From Akkermansia muciniphila (lineage in GTDB: Bacteria > Verrucomicrobiota > Verrucomicrobiia > Verrucomicrobiales > DEV007), in assembly GCA_945883495.1 (NCBI GenBank), contig CAMCXS010000011.1:1-64000 (forward strand): a stretch of DNA of 64,000 nt, in the 5' to 3' direction. Below the pieces are notes generated by a model that made no database searches, was not told the origin of the DNA, and saw nothing but the letters and a program-made list of their open reading frames with translations. Below, piece after piece: positions 62,197 to 64,000 of this stretch (the stretch's first letter is position 1; every line of letters starts with the position of its first letter). The position numbers and the translations under genes were made by a program.

Positions 62197-62617
62197 CTTT
62201 AGGAGGCTGGCTGATTTCAGGGGGAAGTTTACCCGTCGGCTTGGGTTGAGCTGGTGTTGGTTGCAGCGCGGGCAGTTCGGCGGACTGTTCCTCCATCAAG
62301 CGGGAAAATTCTTCAGGAGTAGGAAGATCGGCCGAATCGGCTGGACGCTCAGGATGACCATGAGGCGGAGCGCTCGGAACGGCGAAGGGCGGCGCAACCG
62401 TGGCTTCGTCTGAAATTTGGACAGACCGGCCGAGTGGATCTTCTGCGCCCAGCAAGCTCCTCGTGGGCACGGACCGCAAGCTGGCATCGGGCAGAGGTTG
62501 GTTCGGGGGAGGCAATTCCTTCTGGAGTGCCAAACCGCTCAAGCCCCCAAGCCCGAGAAGAAGCAGGCAGGCGCCACCACCGATGACGATCGCTTTGCCC
62601 CTGAATCGTGGTTTCAT
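62168..62617 (-). CDS. Proline-rich single-pass membrane protein of unknown function
   Basis: A 149-residue protein, MKPRFRGKAIVIGGGACLLL. One N-terminal membrane helix (about 9-31) is followed by a Pro/Ala-rich, largely disordered region (APPHGHPERPADSADLPTPE and PALQPTPAQPKPTGKLPPEI). No family is recognised. Its start codon overlaps the stop of the upstream large gene (tgatg), so the two are cotranscribed. It may be a periplasmic anchoring or linker component for that larger protein. The 3' end overlaps the P-type ATPase gene by 29 bp. Confidence 0.6.
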   Translation of the reverse strand: MKPRFRGKAIVIGGGACLLLLGLGGLSGLALQKELPPPNQPLPDASLRSVPTRSLLGAEDPLGRSVQISDEATVAPPFAVPSAPPHGHPERPADSADLPTPEEFSRLMEEQSAELPALQPTPAQPKPTGKLPPEISQPPKAMPVASPGT

Positions 62618-64000
62618 CAATAGACAACCACCAGCCAGACCGGGGAGTATTCCGAGGACGAAGGTGCGGGGGCTTGCGTGTAGACGATGAATTTGGTGCG
62701 CTGGTCACAGGCAATTCCGCCGGCGAGCGCTGCCTGATAGTTGTCGCCAGCGTAGTCCTGGTAACGGCCGCCTGGGAGTGGCGCTTTTGAGCGGAGGCTC
62801 GTCGGGCGACCGAATGTGAGGAGTCTGGCGGAGTCCGGAACGAGCCGGGGAGCGGGGAGCGGCCCGGATTCGTCATCTACGGCATCAGCCGAGACCACGC
62901 TCTTCAGCGAGCCTGCCGAGGCTCTGGGAATGGAGAACCACGCGCCTGTGACCACTGGTCCCGTATTGGAGTTTGCCGGGAAGCCCCATTGGTTGAGCAT
63001 CAGGGAGCCTGCGGAGCCGGGGACGGTCAGCGGGTCATGAAAGGTTGCTCCCTCCACGGTTATCGTTCCGGGTGTGGCCGCGAAAGTGGGATCGTTGCCA
63101 TAGCTCAACTGACTAGCCGCTCCCGGTCCAAGCCGGAAAAACACCCCGCGGGCGTCTCGGTAGATCCCGTCGACCTGGGTCCACCCCCTGGCCTCGTATC
63201 CGTTACCTGCTGCGTGCGTTGCCCGTTGTTGCACGAGTTCGCCCCGGCGCAGGCTGACCGCCGTGGTCGCGCCCGTGACCCGGGCCGGGATCGGCGTCGG
63301 TATCCATTCGGGCACGTACGCGGCCACCGATTCAAATGGCGGAGCGGGGTAGTAGGTGTCCCCTGACCATCCGCTAAACACGAAGTTGTAGTTCAGGCCA
63401 GTTGGCCGGTTCGGGAGTGAGATGATGACGCCATGCGTTCCGCCAAAGTAATCCACCGGGGCGTTGAGGTTCACTGGGTACCGTTTGTCGTCCACGAAGG
63501 ACGGGCGGCCTTGCCAATTCGCCAACAATCCCCCGGTTGCTCGAGGCTTCTTTGCCGCGGGCGACTGTTCGCGCAAACTGGTCAGGAGAGCGCTGCCAGC
63601 GGGGCGGAGGGCGGAGGGATTTTGCGCGGGCCGGAACCAACGCGCCTGGCGCAATCCGACGGAATCAGAAAAGAAGACGACATTGTCGGTGGCTCGCACC
63701 GCAGGAACTTGCGGCAGTCCGGTCGTTTGCACCACCTCGGAGCGATAGGCGGTTCCATCCCACCAGGTCGCAACCATCGGCCATGGCTGGGAAAACGGAT
63801 CGGTGCTCGCCGGAACGCCCAGCCCTGGGGCATCCGCATGCACGGAGTAGAGAATGTGCCAACGGCTGTCGACATCTCCCGCCGTGGTGACGGGTCCCAG
63901 GCCATCCTTCACCAGTTGGCTAGTCCAAGCCTGCGTTGCTTGGTCCCAATGGATGCTGAGAATGGCGCCGCGGGCGGCGTCGTAAGCATAGATCGCGTGC
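62617..64000 (-). CDS. Large protein of unknown function, N-terminus outside window
   Basis: The frame is open from the window's right edge to a stop at 62617, giving about 460 C-terminal residues; the internal Met at 63912 is not the natural start, since the coding pattern (HAIYAYDAARGAILSIHWDQ) continues to the edge. It has many Trp, Tyr and Gly residues with strand-like segments (YNFVFSGWSGDTYYPAPPFE; VDGIYRDARGVFFRLGPGAA) and ends SSSEYSPVWLVVVY. It is a secreted-type beta-rich sequence, and no family is recognised. Its arrangement with the small proline-rich membrane protein directly downstream suggests a surface or pilus-like cassette specific to this lineage, but this is only a guess. 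Confidence 0.65.
   Translation of the reverse strand, partial: HAIYAYDAARGAILSIHWDQATQAWTSQLVKDGLGPVTTAGDVDSRWHILYSVHADAPGLGVPASTDPFSQPWPMVATWWDGTAYRSEVVQTTGLPQVPAVRATDNVVFFSDSVGLRQARWFRPAQNPSALRPAGSALLTSLREQSPAAKKPRATGGLLANWQGRPSFVDDKRYPVNLNAPVDYFGGTHGVIISLPNRPTGLNYNFVFSGWSGDTYYPAPPFESVAAYVPEWIPTPIPARVTGATTAVSLRRGELVQQRATHAAGNGYEARGWTQVDGIYRDARGVFFRLGPGAASQLSYGNDPTFAATPGTITVEGATFHDPLTVPGSAGSLMLNQWGFPANSNTGPVVTGAWFSIPRASAGSLKSVVSADAVDDESGPLPAPRLVPDSARLLTFGRPTSLRSKAPLPGGRYQDYAGDNYQAALAGGIACDQRTKFIVYTQAPAPSSSEYSPVWLVVVY

Overview
The window is GC-rich chromosomal DNA, most likely from the Verrucomicrobiota (PVC superphylum). The evidence is the mix of PVC-typical families: a DUF1501 protein paired with a haem-binding DUF1549/DUF1553 protein, a DUF1552 protein paired with a haem-binding DUF1592-type protein, two secreted sulfatases, and a beta-helix carbohydrate-active protein. 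No rRNA, prophage or insertion-sequence transposase was seen. There is one tRNA (tRNA-Tyr, 25799-25880).

Layout. 1-6.7 kb: a partial alginate-export-type porin, an Rrf2 regulator, an aldo/keto reductase, a decayed DUF11/propeller gene, a methyltransferase and an IclR regulator. 6.8-10.6 kb: an SDR and a very large FAD-oxidoreductase/propeller fusion, translationally coupled and divergent from IclR. 10.7-13.7 kb: MATE exporter, small membrane protein, glycosyltransferase. 13.7-17.8 kb: a Lol/MacB-type ABC operon with a LolA-like protein and an M20 peptidase. 18.3-18.6 kb: a 42-bp tandem repeat array. 18.6-25.4 kb: DUF1501/DUF1549 pair, PAS-AraC regulator, aldo/keto reductase, thioredoxin. 26-30.6 kb: DUF1552/DUF1592 pair.

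From 30.8 to 44.3 kb is a distinct accessory island. It contains a TIR-STAND-transmembrane-FGE protein (30797-33604), a TIR-FGE gene broken at a G5 tract (34754-35922), an LRR-Roc-COR-TIR protein (38554-41532), a stand-alone FGE-fold protein (42076-42876) and a deletion-derived FGE pseudogene (43463-43889). Around these lie a PIN/RHH toxin-antitoxin pair, a DUF433 gene, an orphan AbrB antitoxin with a toxin remnant, a Uma2 remnant, five related palindromic elements, and two further 42-bp arrays attached to two copies of the same gene tail. The FGE domains lack one of the two catalytic cysteines. They end in a segment resembling the variable regions of diversity-generating retroelements (DGRs), and two of them share a well-conserved 3' flank. 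I infer an immune-like or signalling island in which FGE/C-type-lectin folds act as (possibly diversified) ligand-recognition modules wired to TIR and STAND effectors. No reverse transcriptase or template repeat is in the window, so the DGR link is a hypothesis.

44.3-64 kb returns to ordinary genes: VOC protein, two sulfatases flanking a propeller protein, an operon of LOG-family protein, TlyA, NAD kinase and sulfatase, DAHP synthase, a beta-helix protein, a superoxide dismutase/GT87 operon ending in a dead oxidoreductase fragment, D-lactate dehydrogenase coupled to a P-type cation ATPase, and two poorly characterised proteins, the last running off the window.
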